From: Calidifontibacillus oryziterrae
GTDB taxonomy: Bacteria; Bacillota; Bacilli; Bacillales; Bacillaceae_J
Reading direction: 5' to 3'
DNA length: 64,000 nucleotides
Assembly: GCF_000331575.1 (NCBI RefSeq)
Contig: NZ_KB223527.1
Location: 655,842-719,841 of the forward strand
Numbering within the stretch: position 1 is the stretch's first letter; every line of letters begins with the position of its first letter. Below are positions 48,815 to 58,040 of this stretch, in pieces. A program made the position numbers and the translations under genes. Below the pieces are notes generated by a model, which saw nothing but the letters and a program-made list of their open reading frames with translations, did not search any database and had not been told where the DNA came from.

Positions 48815-49012
48815 ATGAAACAATATATGATCATGTGGTCGATCGTAAATCCACCCAGCTATTCAAAGCCGGAAGTTACAATCATCCGAACATTAATCAG
48901 CGGGGAATCACAAGACGAAGCGATTCAAACATGGATGAAAACAAGGTTACCATTGTTTTCCGTTTCACCGCATCAGGTGAAAATTCATCATGTTCAAGAA
49001 TGGGCCTCATAA
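48815..49012 (+). CDS. Small hypothetical protein, 65 aa
   Basis: No family recognised. ATG preceded by GGAGGGATTTTGTT, an ideal Shine-Dalgarno, and a strong terminator begins 30 bp after the stop. Soluble, mixed charge, with a central SGESQDEAIQTWMK helix; no Cys, no signal peptide. The overlapping frame from 48799 has no ribosome binding site. Real gene likely on signals rather than homology. Confidence 0.6.
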   Translation: MKQYMIMWSIVNPPSYSKPEVTIIRTLISGESQDEAIQTWMKTRLPLFSVSPHQVKIHHVQEWAS

Positions 49013-49041
49013 TCAAGACCAAACCATATGGAATAGAAAAA

Positions 49042-49088
49042 AAGGAGCTGCCAAAAGTCATTTATTCTGACTTTCGGAACAGCTCCTT
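49042..49088. terminator. Bidirectional terminator between the 65-aa ORF and nrdJ
   Basis: Stem AAGGAGCTG / CAGCTCCTT with internal AAAGTCA / TGACTTT pairing, A-run on the left and T-run on the right. Confidence 0.85.
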
Positions 49089-49095
49089 CTTATTT

Positions 49096-51660
49096 TTATA
49101 AGCCGCACTTTAATTGTGCATTGCAATTCGTGCATGTGTTACAGCCACCAACTGCTTCTACTGTACCTTTGCGGCAAACAGGACAAGTATTGCCTACCTC
49201 TGATCCAATTGTTACGTTTGTTGACCTAAGTTCACTAATTGTATCCACTAATACAACCTGTGGTTGTGGATGTGGTACTTTATCAAACTCTACGTCATCA
49301 AAATGATTATCTTCTGCTTTGAGCGTCAATACTTGAGCATCACGGCTACCATCAACATATACTGTTCCGCCTTTTGCTCCACCCTTGTACAGTCTTTCAT
49401 ACACTTTCTCAACCTGCTCTACAGAATATCCTTTTGGTGCATTTACTGTTTTACTAATTGAACTGTCTACCCAGCGCTGAATAATACATTGAACATCTGC
49501 GTGCGCTTCTGGCTTTAAATCCATTGCTGATACAAACCAATTTGGTAGGTTATCTGGATCAGCACCAGGATTATTATCTAAATACTCTTGAAGGATATCT
49601 GCCTTTACTTCGATAAATTTCCCTAAACGTCCACTACGGAAGTAAGAGAAAGAGAAATAAGGCTCAAGTCCAGTTGACACGCCAACCATTGTTCCAGTAC
49701 TGCCTGTAGGAGCAACAGTTAGTAAATGCGAATTTCTAATTCCAGATTCTAAAATTTGTTTACGTACGTCTTCTGGCATTTTTTTCATATAGCCTGTATT
49801 AATAAACGCATTTCGTAAACGATTTGTTTCTTCAGGTGTTTCTCCTTGTAAAAATGGGAAGCTACCTTTTTCTTTTGCTAATTCAATTGATTCTTTATAC
49901 GCTTCAATTGCAATTGCTTCAAATATTTCATCCACAAGCTGGTTTCCTTCTGGAGAGCCATATTCTGTTTCACAATATATTAACAGGTCATGCAATCCCA
50001 TGACTCCTAAACCGACGCGACGTTCACCTAATGCTTGCTTTTTATTTTGCTCTAGGAAGTACGGAGTTGCATTAATGACGTTATCTTGCATGCGAACACC
50101 AACGCGCACTGTCTTTCTAAGCTTATCAAAATTAACTTTCTTATTTTCTTTGTCTGCCATCTGGCCAAGATTTACCGCAGCCAAGTTACAAACACTATAA
50201 GGCGCTAAAGGCTGTTCTCCACACGGATTTGTTGCTACTACTTGATGTCCATACGCTTTTGCGTTTGTCATATCATTCGCATTATCAATAAAGAAAATAC
50301 CAGGCTCTGCTGAATATGTAGCGCAGATGTTAATCAAATTCCAAAGCTCTTTAGCCCGAATTTTACGATATACTCTAACTTTATTGCCAAGTCTTTCCCA
50401 TTCACGAACGTCACCGATCTTATGCCATTCTTCGTTGTAATGTTTTAGTTCTTCGTCATTGTAGTTTTCTACATCTGGAAACTTCAACTCATATAAATCA
50501 TCATTTTCAACAGCGTCCATAAATTCTTTTGTTAAACATACAGAAATATTTGCACCTGTTAAAAATTCCGGATTATGAACAGAGTAATTGCCACCAGCTT
50601 CTAGCTTTTCTTCAGCTTCGCGAATTGCTTTTGCTGTGAACCCACCGTATCCAGGAATATGCTTATAATTAACAATTCCTTGATATATATCTCTTTCTAC
50701 TTCGGTTAACGGTGTAAATTTAAGCTTGTCCTTCGCAAGTTTTTTAATGCGATCATCTTCTGTATTTTCAATTAAAAAGCGTAATATTCTTGGGTTTTGC
50801 ATTTTAGAAATGATGAATTCTATAATATCAGGATGCCAGTCCGCTAACATAATCATTTGCGCACCACGCCTTGATCCGCCTTGTTCCACTAAGTGTGTTA
50901 GCTTAGCAATATCATCTAACCAAGAAACTGAACCCGATGATTTACCATTCACACCACGAGCTAGAGCATTTCGAGGACGTAATGTCGAACCATTTGTTCC
51001 AACACCGCCACCACGGCTCATAATTTCCATTACTTGCGTGCGATGCTCAGAAATTCCACCTCTTGAATCCTGTACAAATGGCATAACATAACAGTTAAAG
51101 AATGTTACCGCTGTCCCAGATCCTGCTCCATATAGAACACGTCCGGCTGGTATGAAATTAAGATTTGCAAGCTCATCATAAAACTTTTCGAACCATTCTT
51201 GCCGTTTTTCAGGTGTTTCTTCAACCTCAGCTAATCCGGTTGCAACACGCTTTGCAATTTGCTCGTAATAAATTTCTAGAGGCTTTTCAATTACATCAAT
51301 AGGTCGAGTAATCAGTCCATGTACTTTTTCTTCTTCCGTTTCAAGCACACCGCGAAATTCCTCTTCAACAAGTACTTGGGCTCTATTCTTTTCCCAATCA
51401 ATTTCTAAAATAAATCCTGTTCCACGCGCTGGAAATTTAGGATCGTCCTTAATTGTAAGAACAACAAAATCACCTGGTGATAGTGTGATCTTTTCAGTAT
51501 CCTTAAACGCATAACGGTCTAACATAACAAGACGAGACACACCTTTATGAGTTAATTTCATATCACCGGTGATTGGATGAACTTGTGGGAATAAGCGGAT
51601 GTCGTTGTTAAGTCGATCAATATTCACTTTCATTTTCTCGGCGGTTGCCGTCACCATCAT
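49096..51660 (-). CDS. nrdJ: Adenosylcobalamin-dependent (class II) ribonucleotide reductase
   Basis: Makes deoxyribonucleotides with or without oxygen using adenosylcobalamin as radical source. Shown by TNPCGEQPLAPYSVCNLAAVNL (catalytic Asn, Cys and Glu), substrate Cys in TAVTFFNCYVMP, phosphate loop TVAPTGSTGTMVGVSTGLEP (positions about 645-665), and a C-terminal zinc-ribbon CPVCRKGTVEAVGGCNTC near the redox Cys tail. 854 aa. ATG behind GGGGAGATG. Two NrdR boxes lie 100-150 bp upstream. Its use of B12 is shared with the mutase at 3626-8000. Confidence 0.96.
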   Translation of the reverse strand: MMVTATAEKMKVNIDRLNNDIRLFPQVHPITGDMKLTHKGVSRLVMLDRYAFKDTEKITLSPGDFVVLTIKDDPKFPARGTGFILEIDWEKNRAQVLVEEEFRGVLETEEEKVHGLITRPIDVIEKPLEIYYEQIAKRVATGLAEVEETPEKRQEWFEKFYDELANLNFIPAGRVLYGAGSGTAVTFFNCYVMPFVQDSRGGISEHRTQVMEIMSRGGGVGTNGSTLRPRNALARGVNGKSSGSVSWLDDIAKLTHLVEQGGSRRGAQMIMLADWHPDIIEFIISKMQNPRILRFLIENTEDDRIKKLAKDKLKFTPLTEVERDIYQGIVNYKHIPGYGGFTAKAIREAEEKLEAGGNYSVHNPEFLTGANISVCLTKEFMDAVENDDLYELKFPDVENYNDEELKHYNEEWHKIGDVREWERLGNKVRVYRKIRAKELWNLINICATYSAEPGIFFIDNANDMTNAKAYGHQVVATNPCGEQPLAPYSVCNLAAVNLGQMADKENKKVNFDKLRKTVRVGVRMQDNVINATPYFLEQNKKQALGERRVGLGVMGLHDLLIYCETEYGSPEGNQLVDEIFEAIAIEAYKESIELAKEKGSFPFLQGETPEETNRLRNAFINTGYMKKMPEDVRKQILESGIRNSHLLTVAPTGSTGTMVGVSTGLEPYFSFSYFRSGRLGKFIEVKADILQEYLDNNPGADPDNLPNWFVSAMDLKPEAHADVQCIIQRWVDSSISKTVNAPKGYSVEQVEKVYERLYKGGAKGGTVYVDGSRDAQVLTLKAEDNHFDDVEFDKVPHPQPQVVLVDTISELRSTNVTIGSEVGNTCPVCRKGTVEAVGGCNTCTNCNAQLKCGL

Positions 51661-51766
51661 TTCATCTCCCCTTAAAACACTATTAAATTTGGGTAATAGT
51701 CAAAATCTAGTAGTTTGTCTAGTTGATTATCCATAATCATACCCTATCATACCAATCCATAAAATT

Positions 51767-51809
51767 CAATATATAGTATGGTAAATATTTTGAACACTAC
51801 TATATATTG
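51767..51809. promoter_or_regulatory. Tandem NrdR boxes upstream of nrdJ
   Basis: CAATATATAG (51767-51776) and CTATATATTG (51800-51809) both match the NrdR core CWATATATWG. Their centres are 33 bp apart, about three helical turns, the standard geometry for cooperative NrdR repression. Confidence 0.8.
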
Positions 51810-51973
51810 ATAAAAATGCAAAATATTTATTTTTTGTCAAACTAGCAAATCATTAAAATCAAGAGGAATTTAAAGAATAAAGGGTGATTTTAGTTAAAAT
51901 TACTTAAAAATGAACAATTTCATTGCTTGCAAAAAAAAAATCCAGATTTGGTGCAGGTTTTGGGATTTCATAT

Positions 51974-52003
51974 AAAAAATGTGGCTTTAGTACCACATTT
52001 TTT
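51974..52003 (-). terminator. Terminator after lipM
   Basis: Stem AAAAAATGTGG / CCACATTTTTT with loop CTTTAGTA, 13 bp past the lipM stop; symmetric A/T tracts make it usable from both sides. The rest of the nrdJ-lipM gap (51661-52015) holds the nrdJ control region. Confidence 0.85.
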
Positions 52004-52015
52004 GACAAATTTTTT

Positions 52016-52852
52016 TCACTTTTTGTAATTCCACTTATCATTTAAATATTTATTGTTTTCTATCTCTTTCACCATTAACAATTGTTCATTCGAAAGTACA
52101 TATGGCTCAAGCTTTATTCCTAATCCTTTTTCAAATCCAGCTTTAAAGGCCATCTTAGCTTGATCAATTGTAATAGGTTGTTTGCAAAGATCATTAATCG
52201 CAACAGCCTTCTTTTTAAAATACTCCATCATTCGTTGCTTTATCCGTTCATTGTTAAATTTAAATAAGCTATATAGTAACTCAACATCAATATCTAGTAA
52301 AATCGAGCCATGCTGTAAAATGACACCCTTTTGTCTTGTTTGGGCACTGCCAACTACCTTCCGGTCTTCCACAACTAATTCATACCAGGACGGCGTATCA
52401 AAACAAACAGCAGAACGAGGTCTTTTTAATTCATTCACCTCGTGTTCTGTAGCTGGAACTGAAAAATAGGCATTTAATCCTAAATTTTTAAATCCCTCAA
52501 GGACCCCTTCTGAAATAACTCGGTATGACTCAGTTACAGATTGCGGCATATTTGGATGAAGTTCTGATACAATCACACTATATGTTAGCTCTTTATCATG
52601 TAACACTGCTCTTCCACCCGTTGGTCTTCTTACAAACCCTAAATTATTAATTCCTACAGCATCAATATTAATTTCTTTATCAACAGTTTGAAAATACCCA
52701 ATAGATAATGTTGGTGGATTCCAACCGTAAAATCTAATGGTTGGCCTTATTTCCCCCTCACTATGCCAATTTAATAATGCCTCGTCTAAAGCCATATTAA
52801 AACTTGGTGTACCATTACCTGAATCAAGATAATTCCATACTTCTTTTTGCAA
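52016..52852 (-). CDS. lipM: Octanoyl-[GcvH]:protein octanoyltransferase LipM
   Basis: Starts lipoate assembly by moving octanoyl from ACP to GcvH. Biotin/lipoate ligase fold with [18 protein letters not shown] and the acyl-accepting Cys in [12 protein letters not shown] (about residue 149), then [19 protein letters not shown]. 278 aa; equivalent of B. subtilis yqhM. It lies near gcv, whose H protein is its substrate, and serves BkdB indirectly. Confidence 0.94.
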   Translation of the reverse strand: MQKEVWNYLDSGNGTPSFNMALDEALLNWHSEGEIRPTIRFYGWNPPTLSIGYFQTVDKEINIDAVGINNLGFVRRPTGGRAVLHDKELTYSVIVSELHPNMPQSVTESYRVISEGVLEGFKNLGLNAYFSVPATEHEVNELKRPRSAVCFDTPSWYELVVEDRKVVGSAQTRQKGVILQHGSILLDIDVELLYSLFKFNNERIKQRMMEYFKKKAVAINDLCKQPITIDQAKMAFKAGFEKGLGIKLEPYVLSNEQLLMVKEIENNKYLNDKWNYKK

Positions 52853-53004
52853 TTAAACCATCCTTCACTTCAAGGTTGATAAATAGTCTATCAAATGATC
52901 AAGTTGATTTCAAAGAAGATATAAATTAATATCGATTTTTCTTTGCTTCTAATTCGATAACTTTATATAATAAAAGTTGGAACGAAGCAGAGAGGGGGAT
53001 TATA

Positions 53005-53388
53005 ATGGAATTTTTAATTGCATTAATCTTAACAATTATCGTAATCGCTATTTATTATTTTGGGACAAGCCTCTACCAAAAACGTTATTTAAAAACATTA
53101 ACAGAAGAAGACTTTAAAGCGGGTTATCGAAAAGCACAAATTATCGACGTGCGTGAGCCTAGCGAATTCGAAAACGGTCATATATTAGGGGCGCGTAATA
53201 TCCCTCTCAGTCAACTTTATGCACGTAAAATGGAAATACGCAAAGATATGCCTGTCTATCTTTATGATCAAACTGGATTTCGCAGTGCACGAGCTGCTGC
53301 CATTTGCAAAAAATTTGGCTGTAAAGATATTAGCCATTTAAAAGGCGGCTTCAAACAGTGGACAGGAAAGGTTAAGACTGGAAAATAA
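53005..53388 (+). CDS. yqhL: Membrane-anchored rhodanese-like protein YqhL, catalytic Cys absent
   Basis: 127 aa: N-terminal transmembrane helix (3-22), then a single rhodanese domain (about 35-125; IIDVREPSEFENGHILGARNIPL, in two parts). In the active-site loop the sequence is LYDQTGFRSARAA, with Asp-Gln where the family has Cys-Arg, so sulfurtransferase activity is unlikely. Two Cys (CKKFGC) are elsewhere. RBS AGAGGGGG before ATG. Divergent from lipM; same neighbourhood as B. subtilis yqhL. Confidence 0.9.
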   Translation: MEFLIALILTIIVIAIYYFGTSLYQKRYLKTLTEEDFKAGYRKAQIIDVREPSEFENGHILGARNIPLSQLYARKMEIRKDMPVYLYDQTGFRSARAAAICKKFGCKDISHLKGGFKQWTGKVKTGK

Positions 53389-53410
53389 CTACAAATAGCT
53401 TCTTCTACTA

Positions 53411-53626
53411 ACAAAGGCTATAAGCGCCCTGATTAGCGACGTATAAACTAAGAGCGCATCGACTGAGATAAACAAAACACGTTGAGGGACGAGTCGATGT
53501 TGACTTATCGCAAAAGAGATGAGCGAAGTTTACTAGTCGCTGGGCGCTTGCGCTGGACGACTACTCTCTGTGCTATAGTATTTATCCACAGGATCAAATT
53601 TTCTAATTTCATAAACAGCAAAATAA
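53411..53626. repeat. Dispersed hairpin repeat, copy 2
   Basis: Very close to copy 3 at 60505-60721 over the whole length and near to copy 1 at 1545. Inverted arms GCGCCC...AGCGAC and GTCGCTGGGCGC bracket about 100 nt. Its right end meets the hairpin that follows gcvPB. Confidence 0.9.
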
Positions 53627-53660
53627 GGAGTGGTGATTATTATACACCAGCTCCTTTTGT
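53627..53660. terminator. Terminator between yqhL and gcvPB
   Basis: Stem GGAGTGGTG / CACCAGCTCC (one mismatch), loop ATTATTATA; plus strand continues TTTTGTTTATTTTT, minus strand TTATTTTG. Possibly used in both directions. Confidence 0.65.
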
Positions 53661-53672
53661 TTATTTTTCTAC

Positions 53673-55133
53673 TTATTCTTTCTCATATTTAAGAACAGGC
53701 TTACGGGCAGCTAATGTTTCATCTAGCCGCTTCACAACAGTATTGTGTGGTGCCGTTTGCACAACCTCTGGAGATTCTTCTACTTCCTTCGCAATTTGAA
53801 TCATTACATCAATAAATTCATCTAATGTTTCTTTAGATTCTGTTTCCGTCGGTTCAATCATCATACACTCTTCAACAATAAGAGGAAAGTATATAGTTGG
53901 TGGATGATAGCCAAAATCCAACAACCGCTTCGCCATATCTAGTGTGCGTACACCAAGCTTTTTCTGGCGCTTACCAGATAAAACAAATTCATGCTTACAA
54001 TGCGTATCATGTGGCAGTTCAAAATATGGAGCAAGACGACGCATCATATAATTTGCATTTAATACGGCATATTCAGACACTAGCTTTAAGCCTTCAGCTC
54101 CCATTGTACGAATATACGCATAGGCGCGAACGTTAATACCGAAATTACCGTAAAACGGCTTTACGCGTCCAATAGATTGCGGTTTATTGTAATCAAAATA
54201 ATAGCCTTCCTCATTTTTCGCAACTAATGGCACAGGTAGAAATGGAAGTAAATCAGCTTTTACCCCTACAGGACCTGAGCCGGGCCCACCACCGCCATGG
54301 GGACCTGTAAAGGTTTTATGAAGGTTTAAATGGACAACATCAAAGCCCATATCTCCTGGGCGAGCTTTCCCCAGAATTGCGTTCAAATTAGCGCCATCAT
54401 AATAAAGCTTGCCACCAGCATCATGGACAATTTTCGCCATTTCAACAATTTGCTTTTCAAACAGCCCTAACGTATTGGGATTTGTTAACATCAGTGCGGC
54501 TGTATCATCACCGACGACACGCTTTAAATCCTCTAAATCTACTAAACCATTTTCATTAGATTGAACTGTAATCGTTTCAAATCCTGCTACTGTAGCAGAA
54601 GCTGGATTCGTTCCGTGTGCAGAATCGGGAACAATAACCTTTGTACGTTTATAATCCCCATTCGCTTCATGATAAGCTCGAATTAACATTAACCCCGTCC
54701 ACTCACCATGTGCGCCTGCAGCTGGCTGTAATGTTACTTGATCCATCCCTGTTATTTCAGCAAGGTCTGTTTGTAATCCATGCATAAGTTCTAACGCACC
54801 TTGGATGGTTTCTTCGCTTTGATATGGATGGATATGACTAAACCCTGGTAGTCGAACAATTGCCTCGTTTACTTTTGGATTATACTTCATCGTACAAGAA
54901 CCGAGGGGATAAAATCCGGAATCAACACCATGATTTCGATTTGATAACGATGTATAATGACGCATAATATCAAGCTCTGATACTTCAGGAAGCTCTGGCT
55001 CTGTTTGACGAATATATTCACTTGGTAATAGTTCTTCAACATTTACTTCTGGTACGTCTAACTGTGGAAGGCTGTAGCCGATTCGACCTTCTCTACTTAC
55101 TTCAAATATCAATGGCTGATTTTCTTTATGCAT
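53673..55133 (-). CDS. gcvPB: Glycine dehydrogenase (decarboxylating) subunit 2
   Basis: PLP-carrying half of the split P protein; decarboxylates glycine onto the lipoyl arm of GcvH. PLP Lys in [18 protein letters not shown] (about residue 275); [14 protein letters not shown] and [16 protein letters not shown] are conserved. 486 aa. Overlaps gcvPA by 8 nt. Confidence 0.97.
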   Translation of the reverse strand: MHKENQPLIFEVSREGRIGYSLPQLDVPEVNVEELLPSEYIRQTEPELPEVSELDIMRHYTSLSNRNHGVDSGFYPLGSCTMKYNPKVNEAIVRLPGFSHIHPYQSEETIQGALELMHGLQTDLAEITGMDQVTLQPAAGAHGEWTGLMLIRAYHEANGDYKRTKVIVPDSAHGTNPASATVAGFETITVQSNENGLVDLEDLKRVVGDDTAALMLTNPNTLGLFEKQIVEMAKIVHDAGGKLYYDGANLNAILGKARPGDMGFDVVHLNLHKTFTGPHGGGGPGSGPVGVKADLLPFLPVPLVAKNEEGYYFDYNKPQSIGRVKPFYGNFGINVRAYAYIRTMGAEGLKLVSEYAVLNANYMMRRLAPYFELPHDTHCKHEFVLSGKRQKKLGVRTLDMAKRLLDFGYHPPTIYFPLIVEECMMIEPTETESKETLDEFIDVMIQIAKEVEESPEVVQTAPHNTVVKRLDETLAARKPVLKYEKE

Positions 55134-56472
55134 GATAGCCCCCCATTTCTTTCACGAACGAATCGATTTCTACCTTCGTTCTTAACTCTGTAACAGCAAT
55201 TAGCATATGATTTTTTAACTCTTTATAGGTACGCCCTAGATCAAAGCCGCCAATAATTCCTTCGCTTAAAAGCTGGTCATTTATTTCAGCAATTGATTTA
55301 TTACATTTGACAACAAACTCATTGAAAAACGGACCAGTAAATGGTACTGTATAGCCTGCCTCTTCAAGCTTCCTTTTTGCATAGTTTGCTTTTGTAAGAT
55401 TTTGCTTCGCCATTTCCTTAATCCCTTTTTTCCCTAATGCAGTCATCGCAACGGCCGCAGCAAGGGCATTTAATGCTTGGTTTGAACAAATGTTGGAAGT
55501 CGCTTTTTCACGACGAATATGTTGTTCTCGTGCTTGTAAAGTTAAGACAAATCCTCTTTTCCCTTCTTCATCCACCGTTTGACCAACTAATCGTCCAGGT
55601 ACTTTTCTCATTAATTTCTTCGTTACTGCAAAATAACCACAATGTGGTCCACCTAATTGAGCTGGAATACCAAATGGTTGAACATCACCGATGACAATAT
55701 CTGCACCAAATTGACCTGGCGGAGTTAAAAGTCCTAGCGCTAATGGATTACTAGAAACAACAAACATCCCTTTATGCCCATGAACAATTTCTTCAATTTC
55801 CTTTAACGATTCGATTTGACCAAAGAAGTTTGGATATTGAACAACGAAGCACGCTACATCATCAGACATTTTCCCTTTCAAATCTTCTAGATCTGTTTGG
55901 CCATTTTCGATTTCAACTTCTACAACCTCTAAATGCTGACCTCTTGCATACGTATTTAGCACCATTCGATATTCTGGATGGACAGCCTTTGAAATTAGTA
56001 CTTTTTTACGATTTGTTTGCCCAGCACTAAGTGTTGCCGCTTCAGCTAAAGCTGTACCACCGTCATACATTGATGAATTGGCGACTTCCATTCCAGTTAG
56101 CTCACAAATCATCGTTTGAAACTCAAAAATTGCCTGAAGTTCCCCTTGTGAAATCTCAGGTTGGTACGGTGTATAGGCCGTGTAAAACTCAGATCTAGAA
56201 ATGACATGGTCAACAATAACTGGAATATAGTGATCATATACACCTGCACCTAAAAAGGATGCATGCTTTGTCAAATCTTTATTCATATTTGCTAATCTTG
56301 TAAATTCCTTCATTAACTCAGGCTCTGCAAGAGGTGGTTGCAAATTCATCAATCCCTTAAAGCGAACTTCATCAGGAATATCTGCAAATAAATCATCTAT
56401 TGATTCAACACCTATTGTTTGCAGCATTTCATTTTTATCTTTTTCCGTAACTGGTAAATAGCGATACTTCAT
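55126..56472 (-). CDS. gcvPA: Glycine dehydrogenase (decarboxylating) subunit 1
   Basis: N-terminal half of the split P protein; heterotetramer with GcvPB. Typical blocks: [54 protein letters not shown]. 448 aa. 11 bp after gcvT. Confidence 0.97.
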   Translation of the reverse strand: MKYRYLPVTEKDKNEMLQTIGVESIDDLFADIPDEVRFKGLMNLQPPLAEPELMKEFTRLANMNKDLTKHASFLGAGVYDHYIPVIVDHVISRSEFYTAYTPYQPEISQGELQAIFEFQTMICELTGMEVANSSMYDGGTALAEAATLSAGQTNRKKVLISKAVHPEYRMVLNTYARGQHLEVVEVEIENGQTDLEDLKGKMSDDVACFVVQYPNFFGQIESLKEIEEIVHGHKGMFVVSSNPLALGLLTPPGQFGADIVIGDVQPFGIPAQLGGPHCGYFAVTKKLMRKVPGRLVGQTVDEEGKRGFVLTLQAREQHIRREKATSNICSNQALNALAAAVAMTALGKKGIKEMAKQNLTKANYAKRKLEEAGYTVPFTGPFFNEFVVKCNKSIAEINDQLLSEGIIGGFDLGRTYKELKNHMLIAVTELRTKVEIDSFVKEMGGYHA

Positions 56473-56483
56473 CTTTCTCCCCC

Positions 56484-57587
56484 TTATTTTTGACGTTTAT
56501 AAAATGGCGTCGATACTACTTTGGCTTTTGCAAATTTGTTAGGTCTAATTTCTATATGAACCTCAGTTCCAACCTCTGAAAATTCTGATTTTAATAGCAC
56601 CAATCCTAGCGATTTATTTAAGGTTGGAGCTTGCGTCCCAGATGTTACAACCCCTATTTCCTTTTCACCACTATAAACTTTATAACCGTGACGAGGAATG
56701 CCCCGTTCCACCATTTCGATACCAACTAGTTTGCGTTCCAAACCTTGTTCTTTTTGCTTCAACAATGCGGTCTTCCCAATAAAGTCTACATCTTTAGTAA
56801 GACTAACCGCAAAGCCGATGCCAGCTTCTAGCGGAGAAATATCTGCGGATAATTCTTGACCATATAATGCAAGTGTAGCTTCAAAGCGTAGCGTGTCACG
56901 GGCTCCAAGTCCAATTGGTTGCACGCCTAATTCAGAACCCGTCTCAAGAATAGCACGCCAAAGTTTTGGAGCCTCGCTCTCACTACAATAAATTTCAAAG
57001 CCGTCTTCACCCGTATAGCCTGTTCGTGAAATAAGCGTTTGAATGCCAGCTATCTCAACTTCATCAGCAAATCGAAAATATTTAATTTCAGAAAGATCAA
57101 AACTTGTCAATTTTCCGAGAATTTCTTCGGCTAATGGGCCTTGAAGCGCCAATTGGGCAATTTCAACTGAAGCATTTTTTACTTCCACATTACCAAAGCT
57201 GTGTTTTTGTAACCATTCATAATCCTTTTCGGTATTAGCGGCGTTTACAACTAGTAAATAGTCATTGTCCGCCTTTTTGTAAACTAAGAGATCATCTACG
57301 GTTCCGCCGTTTTCGTAGCACATTGCTGTATATAATGCACCACCGTTTTTGACCTTTCTTATATCATTTGTCATTACCTTTTGTAAAAACGCCAAGCTAT
57401 CTGTCCCAGTGACTTCAATTTCTCCCATATGCGAGACATCAAATAGCCCTGCTTTTGTTCTAACTACTTCATGTTCTTCTTTAATGGAACTAAATTGTAC
57501 GGGTAAATCCCAACCACCAAAGTCAATTGTTTTCGCACCGTGTTCCTGATATAAAGGAAACAGCGGTGTCCGTTTTAATTCTCCCAT
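56484..57587 (-). CDS. gcvT: Aminomethyltransferase (T protein)
   Basis: Transfers the methylene group from aminomethyl-lipoyl GcvH to THF, releasing ammonia. [25 protein letters not shown] at the N-terminus split around residue 10-30, [13 protein letters not shown], and [22 protein letters not shown] favours the ATG at 57585-57587 over the TTG one codon before; 367 aa. First gene behind the glycine riboswitch. Confidence 0.96.
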   Translation of the reverse strand: MGELKRTPLFPLYQEHGAKTIDFGGWDLPVQFSSIKEEHEVVRTKAGLFDVSHMGEIEVTGTDSLAFLQKVMTNDIRKVKNGGALYTAMCYENGGTVDDLLVYKKADNDYLLVVNAANTEKDYEWLQKHSFGNVEVKNASVEIAQLALQGPLAEEILGKLTSFDLSEIKYFRFADEVEIAGIQTLISRTGYTGEDGFEIYCSESEAPKLWRAILETGSELGVQPIGLGARDTLRFEATLALYGQELSADISPLEAGIGFAVSLTKDVDFIGKTALLKQKEQGLERKLVGIEMVERGIPRHGYKVYSGEKEIGVVTSGTQAPTLNKSLGLVLLKSEFSEVGTEVHIEIRPNKFAKAKVVSTPFYKRQK

Positions 57588-57690
57588 CAAACCCCTCCTA
57601 ATTAATTACTAAATTTAGTCTAAGGTACTGTTAAACAATATTAATGAAATTCACAAAATAAAAAACAGTGAAATTTTACAGAACCTAACT

Positions 57691-57737
57691 AAAAAAGACA
57701 GAGAAATCCACTTGAAATACAAGTGCAAATCTCTGTC
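57691..57737 (-). terminator. Riboswitch-controlled terminator in the gcv leader
   Basis: Minus strand stem GACAGAGA / TCTCTGTC with inner CACTTG / CAAGTG pairing, then TTTTTT. It follows the second glycine aptamer directly and is the probable expression platform: glycine binding should prevent it from forming. Confidence 0.85.
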
Positions 57738-57932
57738 CTGCTACCAGAAAGTTTTCAACCTTCGTAAGGTTTACTTCTCCGTGGGTGGCCTAAGAAAACT
57801 AGACTCTCTCCAGAGGTGCGTCAACCAAGAGTCTTTTTGCCTGAGAGATTCGCAAAATTTTATTCTTACTTGCTCCTTCGGCGCCACATTACCTTTAAGA
57901 TTTAAAATGTGGTCTCTCCCCTTGATATCATT
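57738..57932 (-). promoter_or_regulatory. Tandem glycine riboswitch
   Basis: Two aptamers in the gcvT leader. First: GGGGAGAGACCACA, GGCGCCGAAGGAGCAAGT, AATCTCTCAGGCAAAAAGAC. Linker GTTGACGCACC. Second: TCTGGAGAGAGTC, GGCCACCCACGGAGAAGTAA, AACTTTCTGGTAGCAGGAC. These are the conserved glycine-binding blocks, and position before gcvT-gcvPA-gcvPB confirms the class. Confidence 0.95.
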
Positions 57933-58040
57933 CGCCCATATATAATTGGATAAAAAAATGGATATACTTACGATAATTATACTATCATCCTACAATAAAT
58001 TACTATAATGGGCAATATATTTTAAGAAAGGGATGATTCT

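Noticed and set aside
53581..53590. DnaA box (TTATCCACA) in repeat copy 2
   Set aside because: Copies 1 and 3 carry TTACCCACA and TTATCCATA, so the match is not kept; no cluster of boxes and no dnaA or dnaN nearby.
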